A stretch of 64,000 nt of DNA from Hyphomicrobium sp. MC1 (GTDB lineage: Bacteria; Pseudomonadota; Alphaproteobacteria; Rhizobiales; Hyphomicrobiaceae), in the NCBI RefSeq assembly GCF_000253295.1, contig NC_015717.1:2294001-2358000 (forward strand), read 5' to 3'. The stretch's first letter is position 1. The number at the start of each line of letters is the position of its first letter. Under the pieces are notes generated by a model. That model made no database searches. It was not told the origin of the DNA and worked only from the letters and a program-made list of their open reading frames with translations. The position numbers and the translations under genes are program-made. This document shows positions 41,108 through 49,563 of the stretch, one piece after another.

Positions 41108-42480
41108 GCGGCGCTCCCATGCGCGTGCGACGGGAACTGCACATGTAGCCCGAAGCCTCCCTGCTCAAGCGGCCCGGCATCCAACGATCCGCTCAACGCG
41201 AGCACGCGTTCGCGCATGCCGATCAATCCCGATCCGGCAAACGTTTTCTGTTTGACGTCGGGCGTCGACCCGATGCCGTCGTCTGTCACCGCCAGTTCGA
41301 TTTTCTCGCCAGCCGCATTGCGAAACTGGTTGAGCGTTACCTTGACGTTTTGCGCATTGGCGTGTTTGGCAGCGTTGTTCAAGGCTTCTTGGATGATCCG
41401 ATATACGTGTGCTCTGGTCTCGGAATTGAGGTCTTCAACGTCGCCACTCGTCTCAATGGTATAGCGCGTCCGGCCTTTTGCCTCCGTGTTATAAGCGGCC
41501 ACAAGGCCTTCCAGGCTCGGAAGCAATCCGAGATCGTCGATTTCCTGCGGACGAAGATACGTCAAGGTTTTGCGCAGAGAGATCATCAGGCTCGAAGCCA
41601 TGTCTTCCAACGCCCTCGCCTCGCCTTCGAGCTTCGTCGCGTCGTGTTGCACCGCTATTCTGAGACAGGCGGCAAGGGCATTTAGCGCGCTGAGCTTCTG
41701 CGCGATTTCGTCATGAAGCTCGCGCGCTATGTGGCGACGCTGCTGTTCCTGAGCGTCGACCAGACGGCGCGCAAGCTCGGCACGCTCCGACGACGCGCGC
41801 TTGAGGTCGGCGACGAGCGCATTGAAGACTTCGCTGATGCGATTGATTTCGACGACACGGAAGGACGGCAACTGGCTGGAAAGATCGCCCTTCGCCAGGC
41901 GATTGATGCGGTCTAGAATTACCGTCGTGGGGCGCAGTGCGCGCTCGATCACGTAGTACGTGACGAAGCAAAGCAGGGCGACGAGTAGAGCCGAGAAGCT
42001 GAATACCGGCGCAATGGTATGCCATGTCTCGCCGGCAATCGCGGCAGGATTGAAGGTTGCGACCACGCTGCCCGCAACTTTGTTGCGATATGAAACCGGA
42101 CGAGATACCCGCGTCTCACCACCGACGAGAGATCTGTACGCATCGATGAACCATTGCGGCGACGGGTTCGAAACCGTGTCAACGCCGGAACAGCTCGTTC
42201 TCCATTCCGACCCGTCCTGCTTCAACAGCTGCACACACTGTCCCGGCTGAAGAGCGTAGCTGGTGACCAAGTCCCAATCGGGAAATCTCTTCGGAATGTC
42301 GAGCATCGTGTCGATCCGAAGGAGTTGCAGATTGAGTTGCCGGCTGACGGATTGCGCCAGCTCTTCATTCTGGTGCTTTGCGATGCTCGCCACGCGATAG
42401 ATGGCGATGAGCGATCCGGCGAAAAGACAGGCTATCGCGACCAGCGTGATCCGGCGAACGAGCAGCCACTTCAGCGTCAT
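41104..42480 (-). CDS. NarX-type sensor histidine kinase
   Basis: A 458-residue membrane kinase. An N-terminal helix (RRITLVAIACLFAGSLIAIY), a ~130-residue periplasmic part containing two cysteines (GQCVQLLKQDGSEWRTSC) and a second helix (FSFSALLVALLCFVTYYVIE) are followed by HAMP, the HisKA_3 motif RRHIARELHDEIAQKLSALN with the phospho-His, and an ATPase domain (EALNNAAKHANAQNVKVTLN, VTDDGIGS, GSGLIGMRERVLALSGSL). The two periplasmic cysteines could be a redox or ligand site. Start ATG 42480 with GGAG six bases before it. Confidence 0.93.
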   Translation of the reverse strand: MTLKWLLVRRITLVAIACLFAGSLIAIYRVASIAKHQNEELAQSVSRQLNLQLLRIDTMLDIPKRFPDWDLVTSYALQPGQCVQLLKQDGSEWRTSCSGVDTVSNPSPQWFIDAYRSLVGGETRVSRPVSYRNKVAGSVVATFNPAAIAGETWHTIAPVFSFSALLVALLCFVTYYVIERALRPTTVILDRINRLAKGDLSSQLPSFRVVEINRISEVFNALVADLKRASSERAELARRLVDAQEQQRRHIARELHDEIAQKLSALNALAACLRIAVQHDATKLEGEARALEDMASSLMISLRKTLTYLRPQEIDDLGLLPSLEGLVAAYNTEAKGRTRYTIETSGDVEDLNSETRAHVYRIIQEALNNAAKHANAQNVKVTLNQFRNAAGEKIELAVTDDGIGSTPDVKQKTFAGSGLIGMRERVLALSGSLDAGPLEQGGFGLHVQFPSHAHGSAA

Positions 42481-42684
42481 TGCAAACTCCGGCGATAGCG
42501 GTCTCAAGCTGCGCACAATCTATCGGGACGCCGACAGCGCGTGAAGCGCCGGCTTGCTTCGTCGGGAAATTTGCCCGGCGGCCGCTGGGCTTTTCGCCGT
42601 AGTCGGCGCTGGCTTGCTAGCCGATGTTCCGTTCAGGACGCTGTATTGCGCCCAGACATCATCCTGAAACAACGGAGGAACGTC

Positions 42685-43140
42685 GTGTCCGGCAACACAT
42701 TCGATGACAGCAATATTGCTTGGCGGCAACTTGAGGGTTTCGATGACCTCTGGTTCTACGTCTACAATGTCGACCGCAAAAACGGCATCGTCGACGCCAT
42801 TTTCAAGTTCGGTGCGCAGTCGAGAATAATGCTTCACCAGCACAAGGTGCCCTACATCACGCTGGTGCTGCAGGGAGAGCTGAGGTTCTACAAACCGAAC
42901 GGCGACATGAAAGAAATCCGCCCCGTCGGCAGTTATGTCGTCGGCGTCGCCAATGGCGATCCGCATCTCGAAGGCGGCGGCGAGGACGACGTGATCGTGT
43001 TTTTCAGCTTCCGAAACGCCGAGGACGTTCTGTTCGTCTTTCTCGACGACCAACTGCAGCCGGTTCTGCCATTCGGCGTGGGCGATTTCGAAGAACAGCT
43101 CAAGGCCCAGGGACCCGCGAAATGGCAGAAAGCAGCATAA
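42685..43140 (+). CDS. Cupin-fold protein, acetylacetone-cleaving-enzyme-like
   Basis: A 151-residue single-domain cupin. The first motif is MLHQHKVPYITLVLQGELRF with metal-ligand histidines, and the second is RPVGSYVVGVANGDPHLEGG with His. It resembles the diketone-cleaving/ChrR-like cupins, but metal and substrate are not determined by sequence. The GTG start at 42685 is chosen since GGAGG lies six bases upstream; the preceding frame to 42541 overlaps the kinase promoter. It is divergent from the two-component pair. Confidence 0.75.
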   Translation: MSGNTFDDSNIAWRQLEGFDDLWFYVYNVDRKNGIVDAIFKFGAQSRIMLHQHKVPYITLVLQGELRFYKPNGDMKEIRPVGSYVVGVANGDPHLEGGGEDDVIVFFSFRNAEDVLFVFLDDQLQPVLPFGVGDFEEQLKAQGPAKWQKAA

Positions 43141-43373
43141 CGCTGCTGGTGTCCGCTTAAGCGGACAAATGCGTACCCGCTCCGGATGTCCGGCCTACAT
43201 GCCGGCGCCGGGGCGGGCGGCGTTGCAAAACGACGCGCTTGTCGTCTCGGCGTGCGGCTGGTGCCAATGGATGATAAGGGTCATGTTGGGTGCGCTCCGG
43301 CGCATGAAGCGGCTTCCAGTCCACTTGTTACGACCGAAGCGGCGCCATGTCCTTCAATCCAAGAATCCCAGCC

Positions 43374-44243
43374 ATGACAAACTCATCCGATTATACCCCG
43401 CCGAAAATCTGGACTTGGGAAGCACCAAGCGGTGGGCAATTCGCCAACATCAATCGTCCGATCGCCGGAGCGACGCACGACAAGGAGCTTCCGATCGGAC
43501 GGCATCCGCTGCAGCTTTATTCGCTCGCGACGCCGAATGGCCAGAAGGTCACGATCATGCTCGAAGAGCTGCTTGCGCTCGGCCATAAAGGCGCTGAGTA
43601 CGATGCTTGGCTGATCCGCATCGACAAGGGCGATCAGTTCGGCAGCGGCTTCGTCGAGGTCAATCCGAACTCGAAAATTCCAGCTCTCATGGATCGCAGT
43701 GGGCCTAAGCCGCGACGTGTCTTCGAGTCGGGCGCCATTCTTCTTTATCTTGCGGAAAAATTCGGCGCGCTGCTGCCTCCCGATCCAGATGCGCGCACAG
43801 AAGCGCTGAACTGGCTGTTCTGGCAGATGGGTAGCGCACCCTATCTCGGCGGCGGCCTCGGTCACTTCTACAGCTATGCGCCGATCAAGATCGAATATGC
43901 GATCAATCGTTTCGCGATGGAGACCAAGCGACAGCTCGACGTCCTGGAGCGCCATCTCGCGGCACATGCCTTCATGGCAGGGCACGACTACTCGATTGCA
44001 GATATCGCGATCTGGCCATGGTACGGCAATCTTGTCCGCGGTGATCTCTATGGTGTGGCCGAGTTCCTGCAGGTTCAGGACTACACCAACGTCAACCGCT
44101 GGGCGAATACCATCGCGGAACGTCCTGCCGTCAAACGCGGACGCATGGTCAATCGCATTTCCGGGCCGCTCAATCAGCAATTGCGCGAGCGCCACGACGC
44201 CAGCGATTTCGAGACGAAAACGCAAGATAAAGTGGTGGCGTAA
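43374..44243 (+). CDS. yghU: Glutathione-dependent disulfide-bond oxidoreductase, YghU-like
   Basis: A 289-residue GST-fold protein. The N-terminal segment KIWTWEAPSGGQFANINRPI, then LYSLATPNGQKVTIMLEELL and VEVNPNSKIPALMDRSGP closely follow E. coli YghU (288 residues), which reduces disulfides and organic hydroperoxides using two glutathiones. The C-terminal domain has YLGGGLGHFYSYAPIKIEYA and KRGRMVNRISGPLNQQLRER. The ATG at 43374 matches the YghU start; an ATG nine codons upstream lacks support. Confidence 0.95.
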   Translation: MTNSSDYTPPKIWTWEAPSGGQFANINRPIAGATHDKELPIGRHPLQLYSLATPNGQKVTIMLEELLALGHKGAEYDAWLIRIDKGDQFGSGFVEVNPNSKIPALMDRSGPKPRRVFESGAILLYLAEKFGALLPPDPDARTEALNWLFWQMGSAPYLGGGLGHFYSYAPIKIEYAINRFAMETKRQLDVLERHLAAHAFMAGHDYSIADIAIWPWYGNLVRGDLYGVAEFLQVQDYTNVNRWANTIAERPAVKRGRMVNRISGPLNQQLRERHDASDFETKTQDKVVA

Positions 44244-44278
44244 ACGGACGTGCTGCGCGCCCGGAAGGGTTTACAGCA

Positions 44279-44578
44279 TCAGCAGCCGCGGCTTGCCATG
44301 CACTGGCCATAGCCCGGCTCGCTCACGCCAAACTGATCGAAGCAGCTGTGACGGACGTCGCGACAGTGGATCTCATAGTCGCTGCGCGGCGGAATGCCGG
44401 AATTGTTGCCATTGTTGATCGCCGACCAGGGCACATCGACAAAGACGCCAGAGTTTTGGCTCCAGGGGTTCTGCCCGCCGCCACCCGGGCCGCCAGGGCG
44501 ACGACCATCCATCTCGCCGGCCGCTGCCGCTCCGGCAAACATCGTGCAGGCAACCGCTACGGTCACGAGCCATTTCAT
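44279..44578 (-). CDS. Small exported four-cysteine protein
   Basis: A 99-residue protein with a signal peptide (MKWLVTVAVACTMFAGAAAA), a Gly/Pro-rich part (GGPGGGGQNPWSQ) and a C-terminal cysteine module (DYEIHCRDVRHSCFDQFGVS, YGQCMASRGC). Four cysteines in the mature end suggest two disulfides. GGAG lies before the ATG. Function unknown. The 290 bases upstream, to 44869, contain nothing I can recognise. Confidence 0.75.
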   Translation of the reverse strand: MKWLVTVAVACTMFAGAAAAGEMDGRRPGGPGGGGQNPWSQNSGVFVDVPWSAINNGNNSGIPPRSDYEIHCRDVRHSCFDQFGVSEPGYGQCMASRGC

Positions 44579-44869
44579 GGCAATCTCCGCCTTTCCGCAT
44601 TCATCGCCGCGAATGTGCCTGACGAAGCTTGCCGGAGGGTGTCTTGGCGCGGCTATTTCGTGGGGCGGTTACCGGCCTGCGAAGGTGCGCTTCAGAAAGA
44701 GACAGCCTGGCCGGGAGGTCGAAAGGCGCGCCGTATCAGAACTACGCAGCTTCGGTTACGAGAATTTATAAGATCGGAATGTTCGTTTCCGGCCATTGAC
44801 TTATCGCAGCGTGGCGGACGCCGCCGGTGCCGTCCGGGAACCTCCGTCCGTAGACGGCATTACCCGTCA

Positions 44870-45127
44870 ATGAGCGATAAAAATTCGAGTTTGCGTAGGT
44901 CCCTCGACCCGTTGCCGCACAGTTCTGCGGAGCCGGCGCATTGGGTCGAAATTTTCGCCGAACGGGCGGCCGAAGATCTCAAACGCATCTTGCAGGACGA
45001 CATGGATTGGACGACCTCCATTCCGATCCTCGAGCGATTGAACCGCCTTTATGAGATCGAGGAAGCGCGCCGCCGTCACGACGATCCCCACGATGATCGG
45101 CATGCGCCCTATCGCCTAGCGTCCTGA
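44870..45127 (+). CDS. Hypothetical 85-residue protein
   Basis: A charged soluble protein: LPHSSAEPAHWVEIFAERAA, DDMDWTTSIPILERLNRLYE and a His/Asp/Arg-rich end (RRRHDDPHDDRHAP). No family is recognised. It is 74 bases before the YqjD-like gene and may belong to the same transcript. The ribosome-binding site is weak. Confidence 0.55.
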   Translation: MSDKNSSLRRSLDPLPHSSAEPAHWVEIFAERAAEDLKRILQDDMDWTTSIPILERLNRLYEIEEARRRHDDPHDDRHAPYRLAS

Positions 45128-45201
45128 AGGTATTGCCCCGGAACAAACGATCGCCGGGAGGCGTTGGCGTTCCAAATCGTTTTGGTTTCGGGAGGAACGG
45201 C

Positions 45202-45492
45202 ATGGCCAGTTCAGAGACTTCGGAAAACGTAAGATCAGCTTCCCACGATTTAACCGATAAAGCGGTGGACGCCGGTATGCGCGCCATGGATTCGCTCGAA
45301 CGGACCGCGGCCAATCTACAGGATACGGGCGAACGGCTCGCGTCGAAGGGCGTCGAGCTTGGCGATGGTATGCAGAAAGTCGCGAAAAATTTTTCGAACG
45401 CAGTCGATAAATCCGTCGCGGAGCAACCATTGACGACGCTCGGCATGGCTGTCGCCGCAGGTTTCATTCTTGGCGCCATTTGGAAAGCCTAA
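45202..45492 (+). CDS. YqjD/ElaB-like membrane-anchored protein
   Basis: A 96-residue protein: a long amphipathic helix (VDAGMRAMDSLERTAANLQD to FSNAVDKSVAEQPL) and a C-terminal membrane anchor (TTLGMAVAAGFILGAIWK). The architecture matches the DUF883/YqjD-ElaB group, stationary-phase proteins that tether ribosomes or act at the inner membrane. GGGAGGAA precedes the ATG. It starts a three-gene run with the next two proteins. Confidence 0.85.
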   Translation: MASSETSENVRSASHDLTDKAVDAGMRAMDSLERTAANLQDTGERLASKGVELGDGMQKVAKNFSNAVDKSVAEQPLTTLGMAVAAGFILGAIWKA

Positions 45493-45507
45493 GCTCGGAG
45501 CGCGTCT

Positions 45508-45987
45508 ATGTTTGCAAGCCTGTTCGAGAGAGCTGAGGCCAGCGTTGACAATGCGATTGCCGATCTTGGCAATCGGATTTTGATTACCATTCCGTTCATC
45601 GTCGCGCTTGGCTTTGGCGCGGCGAGCTTGTCGATCTACGTCAACCGGACGTACGGCGCGGAGATTGGCAATCTCATCGTTGCCGCAGCTTTCGTTGTTC
45701 TCGGCGGCATCATTGCGATTGTCGTCAAACTCCGCAGCTCGTCGCCGCTTATGGACGAGGAGCCGGAGGCGGCAGCAAGCGAAGAACCGGTCGACGCCAC
45801 CAAATCGTTTTTCGATAACGAACAGCTGATGGGCATTGTCTCTACGGCCGCACCTATCCTGCTGCCCGCGTTGCTCAGGACCGCAACAAAGAATTGGCCG
45901 CTGGTTCTGGCGGTCGCCGCTGGACTTTATGTTTTCAGCTTTTCCGACGGCGGTGACCGATCTCAGCAGCAGCCGCAATCCTCGTGA
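45508..45987 (+). CDS. Membrane protein in the YqjD-like operon
   Basis: A 159-residue protein with two N-terminal helices (ILITIPFIVALGFGAASLSI, IGNLIVAAAFVVLGGIIAIV), an acidic loop (EEPEAAASEEPVDATKSFFD) and a C-terminal hydrophobic helix (NWPLVLAVAAGLYVFSFSDG). I do not recognise the family. It starts 15 bases after its neighbour; the two are probably made together. Confidence 0.75.
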   Translation: MFASLFERAEASVDNAIADLGNRILITIPFIVALGFGAASLSIYVNRTYGAEIGNLIVAAAFVVLGGIIAIVVKLRSSSPLMDEEPEAAASEEPVDATKSFFDNEQLMGIVSTAAPILLPALLRTATKNWPLVLAVAAGLYVFSFSDGGDRSQQQPQSS

Positions 45988-46015
45988 TCTTTTAACCAGA
46001 GAGAGTGATTTCAAG

Positions 46016-46348
46016 ATGACGTATGCACACGATACGCCGGATGAAAATGCAAACGACGAAACTGCAAACACGGAAGACGGCGGTCTGAACAAACCGGCTG
46101 TTGCGCTTATCGCGGCCGGCGCGATCGGCTTCGCTGTCGGCGCAGTAATCTGGCAATACCGGCGCACGCATCCCCAGAAGTTTGCGTCTTTCGATCGGGC
46201 CGTGGATATGGCTCGCTCGGGCGCTGTCGATACCGTCCAGAAATTACGCGCTCGTCTGCGTGAGGAAGGCTATTCGCCGGCGCAGATCGAGGGGCGCGCG
46301 AAGAGATATATTTCGGATCTCATCGATGCCGCGCAGCGGCGCTTCTAA
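46016..46348 (+). CDS. YqjD-operon membrane protein with LREEGY motif
   Basis: A 110-residue protein: acidic N-terminus, one membrane helix (AVALIAAGAIGFAVGAVIW), then FASFDRAVDMARSGAVDTVQ and RARLREEGYSPAQIEGRAKR. The latter motif is shared with the soluble protein at 38654-38881. It is the last gene of the operon; a terminator starts 22 bases downstream. Confidence 0.75.
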   Translation: MTYAHDTPDENANDETANTEDGGLNKPAVALIAAGAIGFAVGAVIWQYRRTHPQKFASFDRAVDMARSGAVDTVQKLRARLREEGYSPAQIEGRAKRYISDLIDAAQRRF

Positions 46349-46362
46349 ACAATCATAAGGAG

Positions 46363-46968
46363 TTACTCAGGCCGGGAGCTTTTTGCCCGGCCTTTTTCCG
46401 ATAGCGTCCGAAAGGTAATCGACCATCGCGCCTCAGGCAGCGCGTCGATGCTGTGCTCCCACTCGTACCGTGCTTCGCCGGACAGCAGATAGATCGAACG
46501 AGGCGCGAGCGGTACGGTATTTCGCCGAAAGCCTTTTTCGAGCCGCTGCCGAAAACGCATCGGCGCAGGCGATCCAAGCGAAATCCCGATGACCTCCTCG
46601 AAGACCGGGCGATCGCGGTGCCAACCGATCTCCGCGCCGGCGTCGTAACGGATCAGAAGCGCCTGTTCCAGACGGCTGGCGGCCAGCCCGGCGAACTGCG
46701 CGGCGCGTTCGCGTACCGGCGTGAGAAATTCTGGCAGTGGCCGCGTGGGGCCGAACCTGCCCGTTTCAAAATCGTAGCTCCAGCCGAAGGTCGCCGTGAG
46801 GCGCTTGCCGGTCCACTGCTGAAAGCGAAATGGCGCGAGGTCCTCGGCATCGATGTGGCGAATGAGATTGCTCTCTTCTTCCTCGGACAGAAAGTCGTCG
46901 CGATAGCGAAGTCCCGGCAAGGTGTGCGGGCCAAACAAATCAGGCTGAGAAATGCAATCGGAAGGCAT
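46363..46968 (-). CDS. AlkB-like 2-oxoglutarate/Fe(II) dioxygenase
   Basis: A 201-residue member of the AlkB family, which removes alkyl groups from nucleic-acid bases by oxidation. The early LPGLRYRDDFLSEEEESNLI is followed by the Fe ligands in GWHRDRPVFEEVIGISLGSP (His, Asp), a later His in YEWEHSIDALPEARWSITFR and the oxoglutarate-binding arginines there. RPLAPRSIYLLSG-like VPLAPRSIYLLSG is also present. The ATG at 46968 is chosen for domain fit; its Shine-Dalgarno site is poor. The 3' end overlaps the terminator of the plus-strand operon. Confidence 0.87.
   Translation of the reverse strand: MPSDCISQPDLFGPHTLPGLRYRDDFLSEEEESNLIRHIDAEDLAPFRFQQWTGKRLTATFGWSYDFETGRFGPTRPLPEFLTPVRERAAQFAGLAASRLEQALLIRYDAGAEIGWHRDRPVFEEVIGISLGSPAPMRFRQRLEKGFRRNTVPLAPRSIYLLSGEARYEWEHSIDALPEARWSITFRTLSEKGRAKSSRPE
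46370..46397 (+). terminator. Rho-independent terminator of the YqjD-like operon
   Basis: GGCCGGG (46370-46376) pairs with CCCGGCC (46386-46392), followed by TTTTT. It lies inside the 3' end of the convergent alkB-like gene. Confidence 0.75.
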
Positions 46969-47059
46969 GATGGGCAAATTGGGTGCTCGCGCGTAGAGAT
47001 GCAATGCACCGCTGCTCATCCCGCTCGTTTGGGAGAAAATCGCGCCAGACGTAGAGAGG

Positions 47060-47139
47060 GAACACCCCGGCGCGGGGGAAGCCGGGGTGTTCGGGTCGGC
47101 CACGATTTGGGGGACGGCGCGGGGGAACGCCAACCGTGG
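47060..47139 (-). ncRNA. Candidate sRNA or leader with two C-rich-loop hairpins, copy B
   Basis: Homologous to copy A at 32231-32325. A 12-bp perfect hairpin (GAACACCCCGGC with GCCGGGGTGTTC, 47060-47071/47081-47092) and a second hairpin (outer CCACG/CGTGG, inner GGCG/CGCC) both have minus-strand loops of TTCCCCC(G). The linker between them is also alike (TCGGGT-GGCCACG here, GCGGGT-GGCCACG in copy A). Here the T-tract after the long stem is weak (CCCTCTCT), so this copy may be a leader for the alkB-like gene 92 bases downstream on that strand rather than a free sRNA. The strand assignment rests on copy A. Confidence 0.42.
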
Positions 47140-47239
47140 CATGAGCAACGACGCTCTCAGGGCTCCCGGGTTCCGAGAGCCAAGCAAATTTTTTGGACTA
47201 TTTCCCGGTGGTGACGCGCCAGCGGAGCGCGGCAATTCC

Positions 47240-47281
47240 AAAAAGGACACCCCGGACGAGCGAGGGCTGCTGCCGGGGTGT
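47240..47281 (-). terminator. Rho-independent terminator with the same CACCCCGG stem
   Basis: On the minus strand ACACCCCGG pairs with CCGGGGTGT over a 17-base loop and is followed by CCTTTTT. It lies 160 bases after the stop of the DAYTVE-family gene at 47442. The stem is nearly the long stem of sRNA copies A and B, which suggests a common origin. The rest of 47140-47441 holds no gene. Confidence 0.6.
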
Positions 47282-47441
47282 AGATCTCACCAAAATTTGC
47301 CAATGATGGGAGACGGTACGGAACGTCCGCTTGTGAGCGATTCGAGGCAAGCCGGAGGCGGAATTTATCAACAGCATACAGAATGTGCGCATCAAGACGA
47401 TGGCTGGAAAACATCGTCCCCAGCTCCGACTTTGCTTGGCG

Positions 47442-47726
47442 TCAGGGGCGCCAACTCAGCTGCCGCTTCGATTCGATGATGTCCGTCAGCCGATCAACGA
47501 CGTCCCGATGATAACTGGCGCAGGCGGTAATGTCGTCGATCGCCGCCTTTTTCGCGGTCTCGTTCTGGTCGCTCATTCTGACGATCATCGCCTCGATCGC
47601 GAGAAGATCGACGAGTTCGCTGTGATAACGAACCGCGCTTTCAACAGTGTATGCATCAATCGCACGCTGATAGGTTATGCGAATGGCCCGCTGCGTCAGC
47701 TCGTACCCCATTGGATGTAATGCCAT
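47442..47726 (-). CDS. DAYTVE-family helical protein, paralogue 2
   Basis: A 94-residue helical protein, YQRAIDAYTVESAVRYHSEL, DLLAIEAMIVRMSDQNETAK and HRDVVDRLTDIIESKRQLSW with a final RP. It aligns over its length with residues ~57-146 of the protein at 31231-31671, with the same ends. The ATG at 47726 follows GGGGGT by six bases. Unknown function; its nearness to copy B of the twin-hairpin element mirrors that of paralogue 1 to copy A. Confidence 0.75.
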   Translation of the reverse strand: MALHPMGYELTQRAIRITYQRAIDAYTVESAVRYHSELVDLLAIEAMIVRMSDQNETAKKAAIDDITACASYHRDVVDRLTDIIESKRQLSWRP

Positions 47727-47798
47727 GAATGACCCCCATCATCGAAACAGATACGCGCGAGCGGCGAATTTGTTTCGCAACGCGGAACAATTTTTTGA

Positions 47799-48017
47799 TT
47801 ATGCAGCGGACGCACAACTAACCGTTACCGCATCCCCAAATATGGCTGCAATGAGCCTATCGGCTTCGCGTTCGCCGTGGTCTGCGGCAAAGAACAGGCG
47901 CTGCACCATGGTGGGAATGGAGAGTTCGATTTCGCGCTCTGCGGCTTCGCGCACGGCGCGATCCAAGACGGCATAAAAACGCGACAACTCTTCGGCCGAA
48001 TATCCGTGTGTCCTCAT
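47799..48017 (-). CDS. Small helical protein (72 residues)
   Basis: An alanine/glutamate-rich helical protein (FYAVLDRAVREAAEREIELS, FFAADHGEREADRLIAAIFG) with no recognised family. Start set at ATG 48017, eight bases after GAGGGA; an ATG three codons upstream abuts that site. It is 72 bases from paralogue 2 and on the same strand. Confidence 0.55.
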   Translation of the reverse strand: MRTHGYSAEELSRFYAVLDRAVREAAEREIELSIPTMVQRLFFAADHGEREADRLIAAIFGDAVTVSCASAA

Positions 48018-48170
48018 CGGGAACATCCCTCGAAGCAGGCAGCCCCCTGCCCACGCCGACAGAGAACGTAGTGACCGAAACGGCGGTTCCCAGTACCCGT
48101 GCTGCTATATTTTTCGAATACGCCGCATGAAATGCATGTTTTCTTAAGAAAATACGAGGCCAGCGGCGCG

Positions 48171-49415
48171 TCAGTTGATCATTCCGACGACGGCTGCGCT
48201 CATCATGGTCGCGAGCGTGCCGGAAAGGATGGAGCGCGCACCGAGCGAAATGATGTCGTTTTTCCGCTCGGGCGCCATCGTCGTCATGCCGCCAACAAGA
48301 ATTCCAAGACTGCCAAAATTGGCGAAGCCGCAAAGCGCATAGGTCATCATCAGGCGCGTGCGCGGGCTCAGAGCGTCTGGCGGCAACTTCGAGAGGTTGA
48401 GATAGGCGACGAATTCGTTCAGCACGGTCTTCGTGCCCATCAGTAGAGATGCCGTCGAAAGGTCCGCGACGGGGATGCCGATCAGCCAGAGCAGCGGCCA
48501 GAACGCATAGGCAAACAACTGCTGCAACGTAAGTGGCGTGCCGGAATACGGCAGTAGGCCAAGCGCAAGGTTCACAAGGCTGACGAGAGCGACGAGCACG
48601 ATCAGCATGGCGATGATCGTCGCGACGATGCCGATACCGTCGATCGTTCCGCGGACGATCGCTTCCATCGTGCTGTGCGGCGGATCCGACAGCGAAAGCT
48701 CGCTCGCTTCCTTTGGATCCGGAACGAAGGGAACCATCAATGCCGCGATGGCGAGAGCAGCCGGCGTGCTGATAATCGAGGCAATCAGAATCTGACCGAG
48801 CGAGTCCGGGATGACGGAGCCCAGCAACGCCGCGTAGATGACCATCATGGTCCCGGCAATGCCAGCCATGCCGCAACTCATCAGCGCGAAAAGCTCACCG
48901 CGCGACATCGTCTTGAGGTAGGGCCGCACGAGCAGCGGGGCTTCCACCATTCCGACGAAAATATGCACCGCGCCGCCAAGCGCGAGTGCGCCACCGATCC
49001 CAAGGGTTCGGCGCAACGCGAATGCGAGCGCGCCGACGATACGCTGCAGAATGCCCCAATACAGCAGCACCGAAGCGATGGCGCTGATCACCAGAACAAG
49101 CGGAAAGGCGCGAAACGCCAGTACAAAGCTCGCTTCCGGATGCGTTTCAACGAAAGGCGTGGCGCCGCCGCCGAGATAGCCGAAAACCAATGCCGTTCCC
49201 GTGTCGGTCGCTTGCTGAAGCGCCGTGACGCCGTCATTCAGCAGCAGGAATGCTTTCGTTGCCGGCGGGAATTTGGTGAAAAGAAACGCCAAAGCGATCT
49301 GCAAGGCGACCCCGGCGATGACGACACGCAGCGGCACCCGCCAACGGTTCTCGCTGAAAATCCATGCGATCAGCAACAGGCCCGCAAGCCCGCAAACGCC
49401 GTGCAGCACGTTCAT
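48171..49415 (-). CDS. Concentrative nucleoside transporter, NupC family
   Basis: A 414-residue cation-coupled nucleoside importer. It has the CNT opening GVCGLAGLLLIAWIFSENRW and the substrate-site region GGAVHIFVGMVEAPLLVRPY (family motif GxxxxFxGxxEAPL). Further motifs are MSCGMAGIAGTMMVIYAALL and FVAYLNLSKLPPDALSPRTR; it ends YALCGFANFGSLGILVGGMT, TLATMMSAAVVGMI. About ten membrane helices. It stands alone. Confidence 0.93.
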   Translation of the reverse strand: MNVLHGVCGLAGLLLIAWIFSENRWRVPLRVVIAGVALQIALAFLFTKFPPATKAFLLLNDGVTALQQATDTGTALVFGYLGGGATPFVETHPEASFVLAFRAFPLVLVISAIASVLLYWGILQRIVGALAFALRRTLGIGGALALGGAVHIFVGMVEAPLLVRPYLKTMSRGELFALMSCGMAGIAGTMMVIYAALLGSVIPDSLGQILIASIISTPAALAIAALMVPFVPDPKEASELSLSDPPHSTMEAIVRGTIDGIGIVATIIAMLIVLVALVSLVNLALGLLPYSGTPLTLQQLFAYAFWPLLWLIGIPVADLSTASLLMGTKTVLNEFVAYLNLSKLPPDALSPRTRLMMTYALCGFANFGSLGILVGGMTTMAPERKNDIISLGARSILSGTLATMMSAAVVGMIN

Positions 49416-49563
49416 TTCGGCACTTCCCCCTCATGCCCATCCTGCCAAGCAATTTAGCGGGGCGCGGGAGCGGCGTCCCGCGTTGCTTTGGCGCTGCGAT
49501 GGTGCGGACTACGGAGGATGCCTTAGATCGAGCGGACGACGCGCCGACGGAACTGCCTACGGC

